The notes under the pieces: model-generated
The model's database searches: none
What the model was told of the DNA's origin: nothing
What the model saw: the letters and a program-made list of their open reading frames with translations, nothing else
Made by a program: the position numbers and the translations under genes
Source: Fusobacterium sp. IOR10
GTDB lineage: Bacteria; Fusobacteriota; Fusobacteriia; Fusobacteriales; Fusobacteriaceae
Assembly: GCF_010367435.1 (NCBI RefSeq)
Contig: NZ_WJWY01000003.1
Location: 1-64,000 of the forward strand
Length of the DNA stretch: 64,000 nt
Reading direction: 5' to 3'
Part shown: positions 35,857 to 44,914 of the stretch, piece after piece
Layout of the letters: every line of letters starts with the position of its first letter
Position numbering within the stretch: position 1 is the stretch's first letter

Positions 35857-37587
35857 ATGGAAAAAAAAGTTTTAAAAAGACTTATTGAAGTTGCTTCAGG
35901 AAGAGAGAAGGCAGATTTAGTTATTAAAAATTCCAAAGTAGTGGATGTTTATTCTTCTAAAATTATAAATGGAGATATTGCCATTTGTGATGGAATTATA
36001 GCTGGAATAGGATCCTACGATGGGAAGAAAGTAATAGATGCAAAGGGAAAATATGCTGCACCAGGTTTTATAGATAGTCATATACATATTGAATCAGCAT
36101 ATGTTTCTCCAGAGGAAATAGGTAAACTATTATTGCCTCATGGGGGAACAACTATAATTGCAGATCCCCATGAAATTGTTAATGTTTGTGGAATTAAAGG
36201 TTTAAACTATATGATGGAAGCTGGAAAAAATACAGTTTTAGATATAAAATATATGATACCATCTTGTGTTCCTGCAACTCCCTTTGAAGATTCAGGGGCT
36301 ATTATAGATGCAGAAAAAATAAAGGAACCTATACTAAGGGAAAATGTTTTAGGATTAGGAGAATTTATGAATTTTCCAGGGATAATTAATGGAGAAGATT
36401 ATGATTTAGAAAAAATAATGGTTGCTAAAAATTCAAATAAAATAATTGATGGTCATTGTCCAGGAATATATGGGAAGGATTTAAATGCCTATGTCTCTGT
36501 TGGAATTAGAAATGATCATGAATGTTCCACTGTTGAAGAAATGGACGATAGAATTTCTAGAGGAGTTTATGTATTATTAAGAGAAGGATCAGCCTGTCAT
36601 AATTTAAGAGATTTAGCAAAGGGTGTAACTAAAAATAATAGTAGACGTTGTCTTTTATGTTCAGACGATAGACAGCCAAAAACTATACTAGAGTTAGGAC
36701 ATCTAGATAATCATTTGAGAATTTGTGTTGAAGAGGGAATTGATCCAATAGGAGCAATACAAATGGCAACAATAAATGCAGCAGAATGTTTTAATTTAAA
36801 GGATAGGGGAGCAATTGCTCCTGGGCTTCGTGGAGATATAGTTCTTTTAGATGACTTAACAAATTTTAAAGTTCAGCAGGTCTTTGTAAAGGGGGAAAAA
36901 GTAGCAGAAGCTGGAGAATATCTTCTTGAAACTAAAAAATATGATATAAGTTCAGTTAAGGGAAGTATGCATGTGGCTGATTTTTCTTTAGAGAGGTTGC
37001 AATTGAAACTAAAGTCAAATAAAGTTAATTTAATTGATATTTTACCAGGTGGAGTTGTAACAAAGAAAAGTGTTGGGGAAATTAATATAGACAGCAGTGG
37101 TGACTTTATATATGATAAAGAAAAGGATATTGCTAAAGTAGCTGTAATAGAAAGACATAATAACACAGGGAAAATGGCAGTGGCTTTACTTAGAGGATAT
37201 GGAATAAAAGAAGGAGCAGTTGCTTTGTCCATAGCCCACGATTCTCATAACATAATAGTTGTTGGAGTCAATAATGAAGATATGACCTTTGCAGTTGAAA
37301 AATTGATAGAGCAAGAAGGTGGAATTATTCTTGTTAAAGATAAAAAAATTATAGAATCAATGCCTATGCCAATAGCAGGTATTATGAGTGATAAAGATGG
37401 AAAATGGGTTGATAAAAAATTAAGAGCCATCCATGAAAAGGCTTATAATGAACTAAGGGTGCATAAAAATGTGGAGCCTGTTATGACACTATGCTTTATG
37501 TCTTTACCTGTAATTCCTGAAATAAAAATTACAGATAGAGGTTTATTTGATGTAACACAATTTAAATTTATAGATTTAGAAATTTAA
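35857..37587 (+). CDS. ade: adenine deaminase
   Basis: Ade converts adenine to hypoxanthine and ammonia (EC 3.5.4.2). The 576-residue protein keeps the family motifs: PGFIDSHIHIESAYVSPEE, ADPHEIVNVCGIKG, DGHCPG, RNDHECST, CSDDRQPKTILELGHLD and the C-terminal GGIILVKDKKI domain. It therefore looks catalytically intact. It follows its divergent paralogue by 19 bases and precedes a purine-type permease by 29, forming a purine import and deamination operon. Confidence 0.93.
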   Translation: MEKKVLKRLIEVASGREKADLVIKNSKVVDVYSSKIINGDIAICDGIIAGIGSYDGKKVIDAKGKYAAPGFIDSHIHIESAYVSPEEIGKLLLPHGGTTIIADPHEIVNVCGIKGLNYMMEAGKNTVLDIKYMIPSCVPATPFEDSGAIIDAEKIKEPILRENVLGLGEFMNFPGIINGEDYDLEKIMVAKNSNKIIDGHCPGIYGKDLNAYVSVGIRNDHECSTVEEMDDRISRGVYVLLREGSACHNLRDLAKGVTKNNSRRCLLCSDDRQPKTILELGHLDNHLRICVEEGIDPIGAIQMATINAAECFNLKDRGAIAPGLRGDIVLLDDLTNFKVQQVFVKGEKVAEAGEYLLETKKYDISSVKGSMHVADFSLERLQLKLKSNKVNLIDILPGGVVTKKSVGEINIDSSGDFIYDKEKDIAKVAVIERHNNTGKMAVALLRGYGIKEGAVALSIAHDSHNIIVVGVNNEDMTFAVEKLIEQEGGIILVKDKKIIESMPMPIAGIMSDKDGKWVDKKLRAIHEKAYNELRVHKNVEPVMTLCFMSLPVIPEIKITDRGLFDVTQFKFIDLEI

Positions 37588-37616
37588 TATTATATATAGT
37601 TAAATAAGGAGAGAAA

Positions 37617-39182
37617 ATGAAATCTAATTCACATATTCCTTTTTTCAAAAAGGGAGATATAGGTGGTCTTACGTATATAGTTACAAATAATGTTATAAAT
37701 TATTTAATTGTTATAGCAACACTTTCAGGAGTTTTAGAATGGCCTGATGAAATTGTTTATGGAAAGGTAATCCCTGGAATGTCAATAGGTTTGGGGTTAA
37801 GTTGTTTGTACTATGTATATATGGCAATGAAACTTGCAAAAAAAGAAGGAAGAAATGACATTACAGCCCTTCCTTCAGGAGTATCAACTCCAGCCATGTT
37901 TGTTATATTATATGGGGTAATAATGCCCCTTAACTATAGTTTAAATGATCCTCAACTTACTTGGTCAGCAGCAGTTGCAGCTTGCTTTATAGGTGGGATG
38001 GTTGAATTTTGTGGAGGATTTATAGGTCCTTGGATGAAAAAAAATATTCCCCGTGCAGCTTTACTTGGAACAGTTGCAGGAATAGGATTTATTTGGATGG
38101 CAACTCAAGGATTATTTGATATATTTAGTGATCCTATAATTGGACTACCAATATTTATAATAGCTATGATAGGACTGTTCGGAGGATATTTATTTCCTAA
38201 AAGAATTCCACCTTTAGTAGTTGCAGTATTAGGTGGGGTAGTTTATGCTTATTGTTTAGGAAGAACAGAAATAGATTTTACAGGAATAGGTTTTTATTTT
38301 CCAAACCCAATTAATACAATACAAAACCTTATAAATGGTTTTGCTGTTGTAGCTCCATATTTAACAATAATTATTCCAATAGAAATTTATAATTTTGTAG
38401 AAACAATGGATAATGTTGAAGCTGCAAATGCAGCAGGGGATAATTACAGTGTAAGGGAAGCACAATTTGCAGATGGTGTTTGTACAATGATTTCAGCTAT
38501 ATTTGGAGGAGTAGTTCCAAATACAGTGTGGTTAGGGCATGCAGGATTAAAAAAGGCAGATGCAGGAATAGGATATTCAGTTGTTTCAGGAATAATATTA
38601 GCTAGTTCAGGAATATTTGGATTGTTTACATTTTTAAGTAAAATGGTTCCCCCAGCAATTTGTGGGATAACATATTTATGGTGTGCAGTTATAATGGTAG
38701 CTCAAGCATTTAGAGTTTGTAAAAGAAAACAATTTGCAGCAGTTGTAGTTTCAATGATTCCACCAGTTGCAGATTTCTTATTTACTCAAGTATCAGGTGC
38801 AATGGGAGTTTCTAATATTTGGACAGAGGTAACAGCTTCTGGAGTAAATGGTTATACACCTGAAGTTTCTAAGATGCTTATAGATTCTGGTGTTATGTGG
38901 CATGGAATACCTGAAGTTAAGGCAGGTGCAATTATAATAGGAATAATAGTAGGAACTTTAACTTCTTGTATAATAGACAGAAATTTAAATAAAGCTTCTA
39001 TAACAATGTTTTTTGCAGCAGGATTATCAATTTTTGGATTTATTCATAGTTCAGCATTGGGATTCTATCCAAATTCACAATTTTTTAAAGCCTATGTAAT
39101 ATCTGCAGTATTATTATATGTTTTACATTTAGGAAGTAAAACTTCATGGTTACAAGAACAAGAAGATTTTGATTATGTATAA
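37617..39182 (+). CDS. NCS2-family permease, probably purine/xanthine-type
   Basis: A 521-residue membrane protein with 12-14 hydrophobic segments. Features of the NCS2/AzgA-like group are seen, such as DITALPSGVSTPAMF, the acidic IPIEIYNFVETMDNVEAANAAGDNY segment (equivalent to the substrate-site Glu region) and the C-terminal half that follows GVVPNTVWLGHAGLKKADAG. Its place after two adenine deaminases suggests purine uptake. The exact substrate is not shown by the sequence. AAGGAGAG precedes the ATG. Confidence 0.8.
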   Translation: MKSNSHIPFFKKGDIGGLTYIVTNNVINYLIVIATLSGVLEWPDEIVYGKVIPGMSIGLGLSCLYYVYMAMKLAKKEGRNDITALPSGVSTPAMFVILYGVIMPLNYSLNDPQLTWSAAVAACFIGGMVEFCGGFIGPWMKKNIPRAALLGTVAGIGFIWMATQGLFDIFSDPIIGLPIFIIAMIGLFGGYLFPKRIPPLVVAVLGGVVYAYCLGRTEIDFTGIGFYFPNPINTIQNLINGFAVVAPYLTIIIPIEIYNFVETMDNVEAANAAGDNYSVREAQFADGVCTMISAIFGGVVPNTVWLGHAGLKKADAGIGYSVVSGIILASSGIFGLFTFLSKMVPPAICGITYLWCAVIMVAQAFRVCKRKQFAAVVVSMIPPVADFLFTQVSGAMGVSNIWTEVTASGVNGYTPEVSKMLIDSGVMWHGIPEVKAGAIIIGIIVGTLTSCIIDRNLNKASITMFFAAGLSIFGFIHSSALGFYPNSQFFKAYVISAVLLYVLHLGSKTSWLQEQEDFDYV

Positions 39183-39183
39183 A

Positions 39184-39218
39184 AAAATAGTCTGGACTTT
39201 TAAAGTCCAGACTATTTT
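39184..39218. terminator. bidirectional terminator between the NCS2 permease and the sigma-54 regulator
   Basis: AAATAGTCTGGACTTT-TA-AAGTCCAGACTATTT is a long near-perfect hairpin with poly-A on the left and TTATTT on the right, between convergent genes. Confidence 0.85.
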
Positions 39219-41190
39219 ATTTCATTTTATTTAATCCTTTTTCAGTTAGGCGAGATCCTCCCCTTCCCTTTAAAGGAATAATATATCCTTCTTCTTTTAA
39301 TTCATTAAAGAGTGTTCTAATTTTAGCATCAGTTATGAATATATTAATTTTTTTCAATTCATTCATTAGAATTTTTCTTCCACACCCCTTTCCTAAAAGA
39401 TGGAAATTATACATAATATTTAAGATTTGATTTTTTAAAGATTTAGTGTTTTCAATTATATTTTTATTTAAATTAATATGAGAACATTCTAAAATATATG
39501 CAGGAAGAGATTGAGGTTCAATTATTTTTTCATCTAAGCAGAAAAAATACTCCATACAATTTTTCAATTCCCTTATATTTCCTGGCCAATCATAATTTAT
39601 TAAAATATCCTTAGTTTTATTTGTAAAAGCAAAATTGATATTAGCTTCCTTTTTTAAAGAATCTATAATTAATCTAATGTCTTGTTTTCTCTCTCTAAGG
39701 GGAGGAATAGTTAAAGGCAGAGTATTTAACCTATAATATAAATCCTTTCTGAATTTTTTTTCTTGAACAAGAATTGATAAATTTTCATTGGTTACAGCAA
39801 TTATTCTAACATCTATTTTTATAATGCTATCTCCTCCAACTTTTATAATTTCTTTTTCTTGAATAACACGTAATAATTTAAATTGTAAATTTTCACTCAT
39901 TCCTTCGATTTCGTCTAGAAAAAGAGTCCCATTATTTGCTATTTCAAAAAGACCAATTTTCCCTCCCTTTTTAGCCCCAGTAAAAGCTCCTTCTTCATAT
40001 CCAAAAAGTTCACTCTCTAATAAGGTATCAGTAATAGCTCCACAGTTTATAGCTACAAAGGGTTGGTTTCTTCTATTGGAATGATTATGAATTGAATGAG
40101 CAAATAATTCTTTTCCAGTACCACTTTCCCCTGTAATAAGTATAGTTGCATTTGTATTGGCCATTTTCATTGCCATATTTTTTGTTTTTATAATGGATTT
40201 TGAAGTGGTGATAATATCGTCAAAGGTATATTTTGCTTTATGCCCTTTTTTTATAATTTCGTTTCTTAATTTATTTTGTAAAGTTTGTTTTTCTTTTTCT
40301 TTACTTATAATAAAAAAATTAGAGAAATGTTTTTTATATCTATTTATAGGTGTTATGGACACATTAAATTTTTCGCTATTTTTATTTGTAAAGGGAATAT
40401 TGTAGGATAGCAAATTATTGCAATTAATATTCTGTGGAATATCTATTATGTTATTAATATTATTATGAAGAAGAGAATAGTTAGATTTCTCTAAAAATTC
40501 AGCAGCTTTATTATTAAAATTTAAAATTTTATAATTTTTATCAGTTACAATAATTCCTATATGAATAGCTTGCAAAAGAAGATTAAATTCTTCCTTTAGA
40601 ACAGCTGTTTTAGCAATTAAGCTTTCAATTCCAGTGTTGTTATCAGAGATATTTTCAAAATAATTTATAAATCTGTTGGTTTCTAAAAGATATTCACAGT
40701 CAGATGCAGAAGCTATTTCAAGAATAGTATTTATGTCTAAAATTCTGTTTTCAATATCAAGAACATTGGTTATATTTTTAGGAACAATTTCCTTCTCTCC
40801 AGGGGTAATAGCAAGTGAAACAAAAGAGTAATCATCTTTACACTTTGGATAAAAAGGAAAAAATTCAATATTATTTATTCCTCTAGAATATAATAAAGTA
40901 ATAGTTTCATTTGCCATTTTAGAAGTTGAATTTACAAGTAAAGCTTTAGTTCTATCTGGATATTTTTTTAACATGTTTATAGTTTTATTTGTTAGGGTAA
41001 CTCCTCCGATAATTAGTGGTTTATCCTCATCAATATATTTTAAAACAGTTTTGTATGAATCAAAGGTTACAGTTGTGACTAAAAATATATCTTCATCCTT
41101 TTTAGAAAAAGCTGATTTATCTTCAAAAGAATAGGAGTTAACATTGATAGAATCTCCAAAAAGATAATTGATTTGTTCTTTATAAAACAA
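39217..41190 (-). CDS. sigma-54-dependent transcriptional activator
   Basis: An enhancer-binding protein with an N-terminal PrpR-like sensing region (~1-190), a PAS domain (~200-300, HIGIIVTDKNYKILNFNNKAAEF) and an AAA+ domain with Walker A GESGTGKELFAHS, the sigma-54-contacting GAFTGAKKGG loop and Walker B GTLFLDEIEG. Instead of an obvious Fis-type helix-turn-helix, the C-terminus looks like a winged helix (ITDAKIRTLFNELKEEGYII). The listed start is a TTG with only a weak ribosome site. In-frame sequence continues upstream to 41238 (SINLAIIAAGKKVS), which looks like real protein, and a perfect AAGGAGGTGA at 41251-41242 would serve an ATT at 41235. It is divergent from the PatB-NhaC genes and probably activates them. 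Confidence 0.9.
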   Translation of the reverse strand: MFYKEQINYLFGDSINVNSYSFEDKSAFSKKDEDIFLVTTVTFDSYKTVLKYIDEDKPLIIGGVTLTNKTINMLKKYPDRTKALLVNSTSKMANETITLLYSRGINNIEFFPFYPKCKDDYSFVSLAITPGEKEIVPKNITNVLDIENRILDINTILEIASASDCEYLLETNRFINYFENISDNNTGIESLIAKTAVLKEEFNLLLQAIHIGIIVTDKNYKILNFNNKAAEFLEKSNYSLLHNNINNIIDIPQNINCNNLLSYNIPFTNKNSEKFNVSITPINRYKKHFSNFFIISKEKEKQTLQNKLRNEIIKKGHKAKYTFDDIITTSKSIIKTKNMAMKMANTNATILITGESGTGKELFAHSIHNHSNRRNQPFVAINCGAITDTLLESELFGYEEGAFTGAKKGGKIGLFEIANNGTLFLDEIEGMSENLQFKLLRVIQEKEIIKVGGDSIIKIDVRIIAVTNENLSILVQEKKFRKDLYYRLNTLPLTIPPLRERKQDIRLIIDSLKKEANINFAFTNKTKDILINYDWPGNIRELKNCMEYFFCLDEKIIEPQSLPAYILECSHINLNKNIIENTKSLKNQILNIMYNFHLLGKGCGRKILMNELKKINIFITDAKIRTLFNELKEEGYIIPLKGRGGSRLTEKGLNKMK

Positions 41191-41308
41191 CGAAACTTTC
41201 TTTCCAGCAGCAATAATAGCTAAATTAATAGAAATAAATCTTCACCTCCTTAGGTTTATATATAAGTTATATCAGTAATAAATTAAAATATCAAGAGCTA
41301 AATAAAAA

Positions 41309-41364
41309 AAATAGGTTTAAATAGGTTAAATAATTAGTTAAACCTATTTAAAATGGGTTTAACC
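41309..41364 (+). promoter_or_regulatory. inverted repeats, putative upstream activating sites
   Basis: AAATAGGTTTAA (41309-41320) and its exact inverse TTAAACCTATTT (41338-41349) flank a third TAGGTTAAA copy (41322-41330). A fourth related GGGTTTAACC lies at 41355-41364. They are about 95-150 bases upstream of the predicted sigma-54 start point, the normal distance for an enhancer. They are the best candidates for binding by the divergent activator. Confidence 0.65.
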
Positions 41365-41430
41365 TTTTAAAGGGCTCTATAAAAACAAACAAATTTTCTT
41401 TAAAATCTTACTAGAAAAGCAGTTGAAAAT

Positions 41431-41446
41431 TGGCATGAAAAATGCT
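41431..41446 (+). promoter_or_regulatory. sigma-54 (-24/-12) promoter for patB-nhaC
   Basis: TGGCATG-AAAA-ATGCT fits the TGGCACG-N4-TTGCW consensus, with the invariant GG and GC 12 bases apart. The predicted start is near 41457. A perfect dyad, AATGCTATA-G-TATAGCATT (41441-41459), overlaps the -12 element and start point. Confidence 0.75.
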
Positions 41447-41512
41447 ATAGTATAGCATTAAAGAATAAAAAGTAATATTTTATTTATAAAAATACAAAAG
41501 GAGATGACTTTA

Positions 41513-42703
41513 ATGAAATATTGTTTTAATGAAAAAATAGACAGAAGTAATAATCATTCAGCCAAATGGGAGGAAATGGGAAATAAGTTTATATCTAATG
41601 ATTTATGGCCAATGTGGATTGCAGATATGGATTTAAAAACACCACCAGAAATTATAGAAGCAATGAGAGAAAAAGTAGAACAAGGAATATTTGGGTATGT
41701 TTATAGACCAGATTCTTACTATAAAGCAGCAACAGATTGGTTAGAAAAAAGGTTTCAATATAAAATAGATGCAAATACTTTAATCAATAGTCCAGGAGTT
41801 GTTCCTACTTTATCTATTCTAGTAAGATTAATGACAAAAGCTGATGAAAAAGTTTTAATTCAATCTCCAGTTTACTATCCCTTTGCCAGTGTAGTAAAGG
41901 ATAATGGAAGAGAATTAGTAAAAAATGATTTACTTAGAGATGAAAAAGGATATTATACTATAGATTTTAAAGATCTAGAAGAAAAATTAGCAGATGAAAA
42001 GGTTACATTATTTATATTATGTTCTCCACATAATCCAGTTGGAAGAGTTTGGAAGAAAGAGGAGTTAGAGGAAATTTCAAGACTTTGTTTGAAATATAAT
42101 GTAAGACTTATTGCAGATGAAATATGGAGAGATATAATCATGCCAGGAAATAAACATATTCCAATAGCATCATTAAACAAAGAAACAGAATTAAATACAA
42201 TAACTTGTTTTTCACCAACAAAAACATTTAATATAGCTGGACTTCAAGCTTCTTTTGTAACTTTCCCTGTAAAAGAGGAATGGGAACAATTTGATAGAGA
42301 ACTTGGGATTTTAGATGTTAAAAGAAATAGTCCATTTAGCTTAGTTGCCTTTGAAACAGGATACACAAAGGGTGAAGAATGGTTAGAAGAGTTAATAGAA
42401 CATTTAAGTGGAAATATGGATTATGTTATAGACTTTATAGAAAAAAAATTGCCAGAATTAAAAGTTCAAAAACCAGAGGGAACTTATTTAATGTGGATAG
42501 ACTTTGCTGGTCTAGGAATGACAAAGGAAGAATTGTCTAACTTTATGCAAGTGGAAGCTAAAATTGCATTAGATGATGGATGTTGGTTTGGAGACAATGG
42601 TTGTGGATATGAAAGAATGAATGTTGCTTGCCCTAGATATATGGTTGAAGAGGGAATGAATAGAATAGAAAAAGCAGTAAAAAAATGGAGAAAAACAAAA
42701 TAA
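41513..42703 (+). CDS. patB: PatB/MalY-type PLP-dependent C-S lyase (aminotransferase class I fold)
   Basis: A 396-residue fold-type I PLP enzyme of the MalY/PatB group, which cleaves cystathionine or cysteine to give pyruvate, ammonia and homocysteine or H2S. Visible motifs are PMWIADMDLKTPPEI, GYVYRPDSYY, CSPHNPVGRVW, the ADEIWRDI segment and the lysine-containing CFSPTKTFNIAGLQ (PLP Schiff-base Lys), plus a C-terminal Arg in NVACPR. An ATG also exists at 41504, but AAAGGAG abuts it and is spaced correctly for 41513. It is behind a sigma-54 promoter and ahead of an NhaC-family transporter. Confidence 0.88.
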   Translation: MKYCFNEKIDRSNNHSAKWEEMGNKFISNDLWPMWIADMDLKTPPEIIEAMREKVEQGIFGYVYRPDSYYKAATDWLEKRFQYKIDANTLINSPGVVPTLSILVRLMTKADEKVLIQSPVYYPFASVVKDNGRELVKNDLLRDEKGYYTIDFKDLEEKLADEKVTLFILCSPHNPVGRVWKKEELEEISRLCLKYNVRLIADEIWRDIIMPGNKHIPIASLNKETELNTITCFSPTKTFNIAGLQASFVTFPVKEEWEQFDRELGILDVKRNSPFSLVAFETGYTKGEEWLEELIEHLSGNMDYVIDFIEKKLPELKVQKPEGTYLMWIDFAGLGMTKEELSNFMQVEAKIALDDGCWFGDNGCGYERMNVACPRYMVEEGMNRIEKAVKKWRKTK

Positions 42704-42763
42704 AAGTTGCAAGCAATTAATAAATAGTGGAAACTTGATAAAATTAAAATAAGGGGGAATATT

Positions 42764-44107
42764 ATGACGGGGAAAAACCAAAAGAAATATGGAGCATCTT
42801 CATTTTTACCATTACTAGTATTTTTGGCGCTTTACATAGGAAGTGGATTATTTTTTACAATTATGGGAGTAGATGGAGCATTTAAAAAATTTCCAAGACA
42901 TGTTGCATTACTTGCAGGGGTAATTGTGGGAATGGTAATGAATCCTTCTAAAACTATGGATGAAAAAATGGATATTTTTGCTAAAAGTGCAGGAAATCCA
43001 GGGGTTATGACAATAGGATTAATTTACTTACTTGCAGGAGGATTTCAAGGAGCTGCAAGAGCCATGGGAGGAGTTCAATCAGTTGTTAATTTAGGACTTA
43101 CTTTCATACCTGGTTTTGCATTAGTTCCAGGAATATTTATAATGTCAGCTATAATTTCAACAGCTATAGGTACTTCAATGGGAACAGTTGCAGCAATGGC
43201 TCCAATTGCTATAGGAGTTGCAGCTACAGCAAAACTTAATTTGCCAGTTACTTGTGCAGCAGTTATTTGTGGAGCTTATTTTGGAGATAATTTATCTATG
43301 ATTTCTGATACAACAATTTCTGCAGCTAAAGGTGTAGGTTCTGAAATGAAAGATAAATTTAAAATGAACTTTTTCATAGCTTTACCAGCAGCAATTATTG
43401 CAGCTATTCTTTATGGAGTATTTAGTAGTGGTGCAGATTTAACAGGAGATTATCCATTTCATATAATAAGAATTATTCCTTATTTTGTAGTTTTAATAGC
43501 AGCTCTTTCAGGTTTCAATGTTGCAGGAGTGCTGTTTATAGGGATAGGAATGGCAGGGCTAATTGGGATCATGCAAGGGACTATAGATTTCCTAGGATGG
43601 GTCTCAGCCATAGGTGGTGGAATGTCAGACATGTTTAGTATTACAATAGTAGCTATTCTTGTTTCTGGTATTCTTGGAATTGTAAGAGAAAACGGTGGTG
43701 TAGATTGGATGGTTACTTCAATAACTTCTAGAATAAAGGATCGTAAAGGTGCTGAGTATGGAATAGGACTTTTATCTGGAATATTATCAGCTGCTTTAGT
43801 TAACAATACAATTGCTATAATTATTTCAGCTCCAATTGCTAAAGAAATAGGTAAAAATTATGGTATAGCTCCAAAAAGATTAGCAAGTTTAATAGATATA
43901 TTTGCTTGTGCTTTCTTATCAGTATTACCATATGATGGTGGAATGTTAATTGTTACAGGACTTGCAAAAACAGTATCTCCATTGTCAGTTATGAAATATA
44001 TGTTTTATATGTTTGCGTTAATAATAGTTACTAGTATAACTATACAATTTGGATTACTAAGAACTGAGGAAGAAAAACAGTTTTTAATAGATAATAATAA
44101 AAAATAA
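42764..44107 (+). CDS. NhaC-family Na+/H+ antiporter-like transporter
   Basis: A 447-residue membrane protein of the NhaC superfamily with 11-12 hydrophobic segments. Typical are the central AAVICGAYFGDNLSMISDTT (helix-break motif) and the C-terminal LVNNTIAIIISAPIAKEI and DIFACAFLSVLPYDGGML. Members exchange Na+/H+ or an amino acid/product pair. Next to a C-S lyase, import of a sulfur amino acid or export of its product is plausible but only inferred. GGGGGAA precedes the ATG. Confidence 0.88.
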   Translation: MTGKNQKKYGASSFLPLLVFLALYIGSGLFFTIMGVDGAFKKFPRHVALLAGVIVGMVMNPSKTMDEKMDIFAKSAGNPGVMTIGLIYLLAGGFQGAARAMGGVQSVVNLGLTFIPGFALVPGIFIMSAIISTAIGTSMGTVAAMAPIAIGVAATAKLNLPVTCAAVICGAYFGDNLSMISDTTISAAKGVGSEMKDKFKMNFFIALPAAIIAAILYGVFSSGADLTGDYPFHIIRIIPYFVVLIAALSGFNVAGVLFIGIGMAGLIGIMQGTIDFLGWVSAIGGGMSDMFSITIVAILVSGILGIVRENGGVDWMVTSITSRIKDRKGAEYGIGLLSGILSAALVNNTIAIIISAPIAKEIGKNYGIAPKRLASLIDIFACAFLSVLPYDGGMLIVTGLAKTVSPLSVMKYMFYMFALIIVTSITIQFGLLRTEEEKQFLIDNNKK

Positions 44108-44123
44108 AATATAAATAAAAAAC

Positions 44124-44159
44124 AATAAGGGACCACTTATTCATAAGTGGTCCCTTATT
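44124..44159. terminator. terminator hairpin between the NhaC gene and the rhodanese-CsoR gene
   Basis: AATAAGGGACCACTTAT pairs with ATAAGTGGTCCCTTATT across a two-base loop at full extension. The strong U-tract is on the minus strand (GTTTTTTA), so it mainly ends the rhodanese-CsoR transcript. Confidence 0.8.
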
Positions 44160-44181
44160 AAAATTATTATATAATGGTTTA

Positions 44182-44787
44182 TTATTTTGTTAATTTTTTT
44201 AAATATTTAAAGAAATCATTTTTTTGTTCCACAGAATTAATACAAGTATTAAAAAACATTTCCATGATTTCTTGATTGGTTCCAGCTAATGCAGCTTTAA
44301 CTGCAAGGGATTGATTTAAGATATCACCACAATATTCACCTTCTAAAAGCATTTTTTTCATTCCCTTTACTTGCCCTTCAATTTTATTAAGACGTGTAAT
44401 TATATTTTTTCTAGATTCAATAATTTCCTGATCATCTAATTTAGAAACAGTAGTTACAAGATTTTGATTTCTTTGCCAATTTTTTAAACCACCTTCTAAA
44501 TCATAAATATATTTAAATCCCAATTCAATCATAAGTTCAGCTGCAAAATGGCTTAATCTACCTACAGCACAATAAATAAGATAAGGTTTTTCTTTATCTA
44601 AAGTTAATATTTTTTTCTTGAAAAGTCTAGGTTTAAGAAAATCAATTAGAATTGATTCTTCTAATTTTCCTTCATATAAATGTTCTGCCTCTGTTCGAAC
44701 ATCTATAATTACTAAATCTTTAGTTTCCTCAATAATATTTTTTGCTTTTTCAGGAGACAGCTTAATAAAATAGTTTTGTTTATCCAT
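44182..44787 (-). CDS. rhodanese fused to a CsoR/CstR-family regulator
   Basis: Residues ~1-110 form a rhodanese domain (VIIDVRTEAEH, active-site-type Cys73 in YCAVGRLS, IYDLEGGLKNWQ). Residues ~125-201 match the CsoR/RcnR helical DNA-binding family (RLNKIEGQVKGMKKML, EYCGDILNQ). Cys153 and Cys182 are 29 residues apart, as are Cys31 and Cys60 of the persulfide sensor CstR. The copper-ligand His of true CsoR is replaced by Phe178. This suggests a regulator that could receive a persulfide from its own rhodanese domain. It has its own promoter and follows a YeeE transporter and a CoA-disulfide reductase. Confidence 0.85.
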   Translation of the reverse strand: MDKQNYFIKLSPEKAKNIIEETKDLVIIDVRTEAEHLYEGKLEESILIDFLKPRLFKKKILTLDKEKPYLIYCAVGRLSHFAAELMIELGFKYIYDLEGGLKNWQRNQNLVTTVSKLDDQEIIESRKNIITRLNKIEGQVKGMKKMLLEGEYCGDILNQSLAVKAALAGTNQEIMEMFFNTCINSVEQKNDFFKYLKKLTK

Positions 44788-44819
44788 AAATACCCCACTT
44801 TAAATTAATATACAACCAA

Positions 44820-44848
44820 ATTATATAATATATTTTATAAATATGCAA
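44820..44848 (-). promoter_or_regulatory. promoter of the rhodanese-CsoR gene
   Basis: On the minus strand TTGCAT (44848-44843) and TATAAT (44825-44820) are 17 bases apart, just after the terminator of the upstream gene. A GTGGGGTAT close to the start codon is the ribosome site and may also resemble a CsoR-type half-site. Confidence 0.65.
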
Positions 44849-44861
44849 CTTCTTTGAATTT

Positions 44862-44892
44862 AAAATAAGGAGCTAAATAGGCTCCTTATTTT
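44862..44892 (-). terminator. terminator after the YeeE/YedE gene
   Basis: AAAATAAGGAGC pairs with GCTCCTTATTTT around a seven-base loop. It separates the CoADR-YeeE transcript from the sensor gene, although readthrough may occur. Confidence 0.7.
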
Positions 44893-44914
44893 AGATACTG
44901 TTATTATATAAAAA

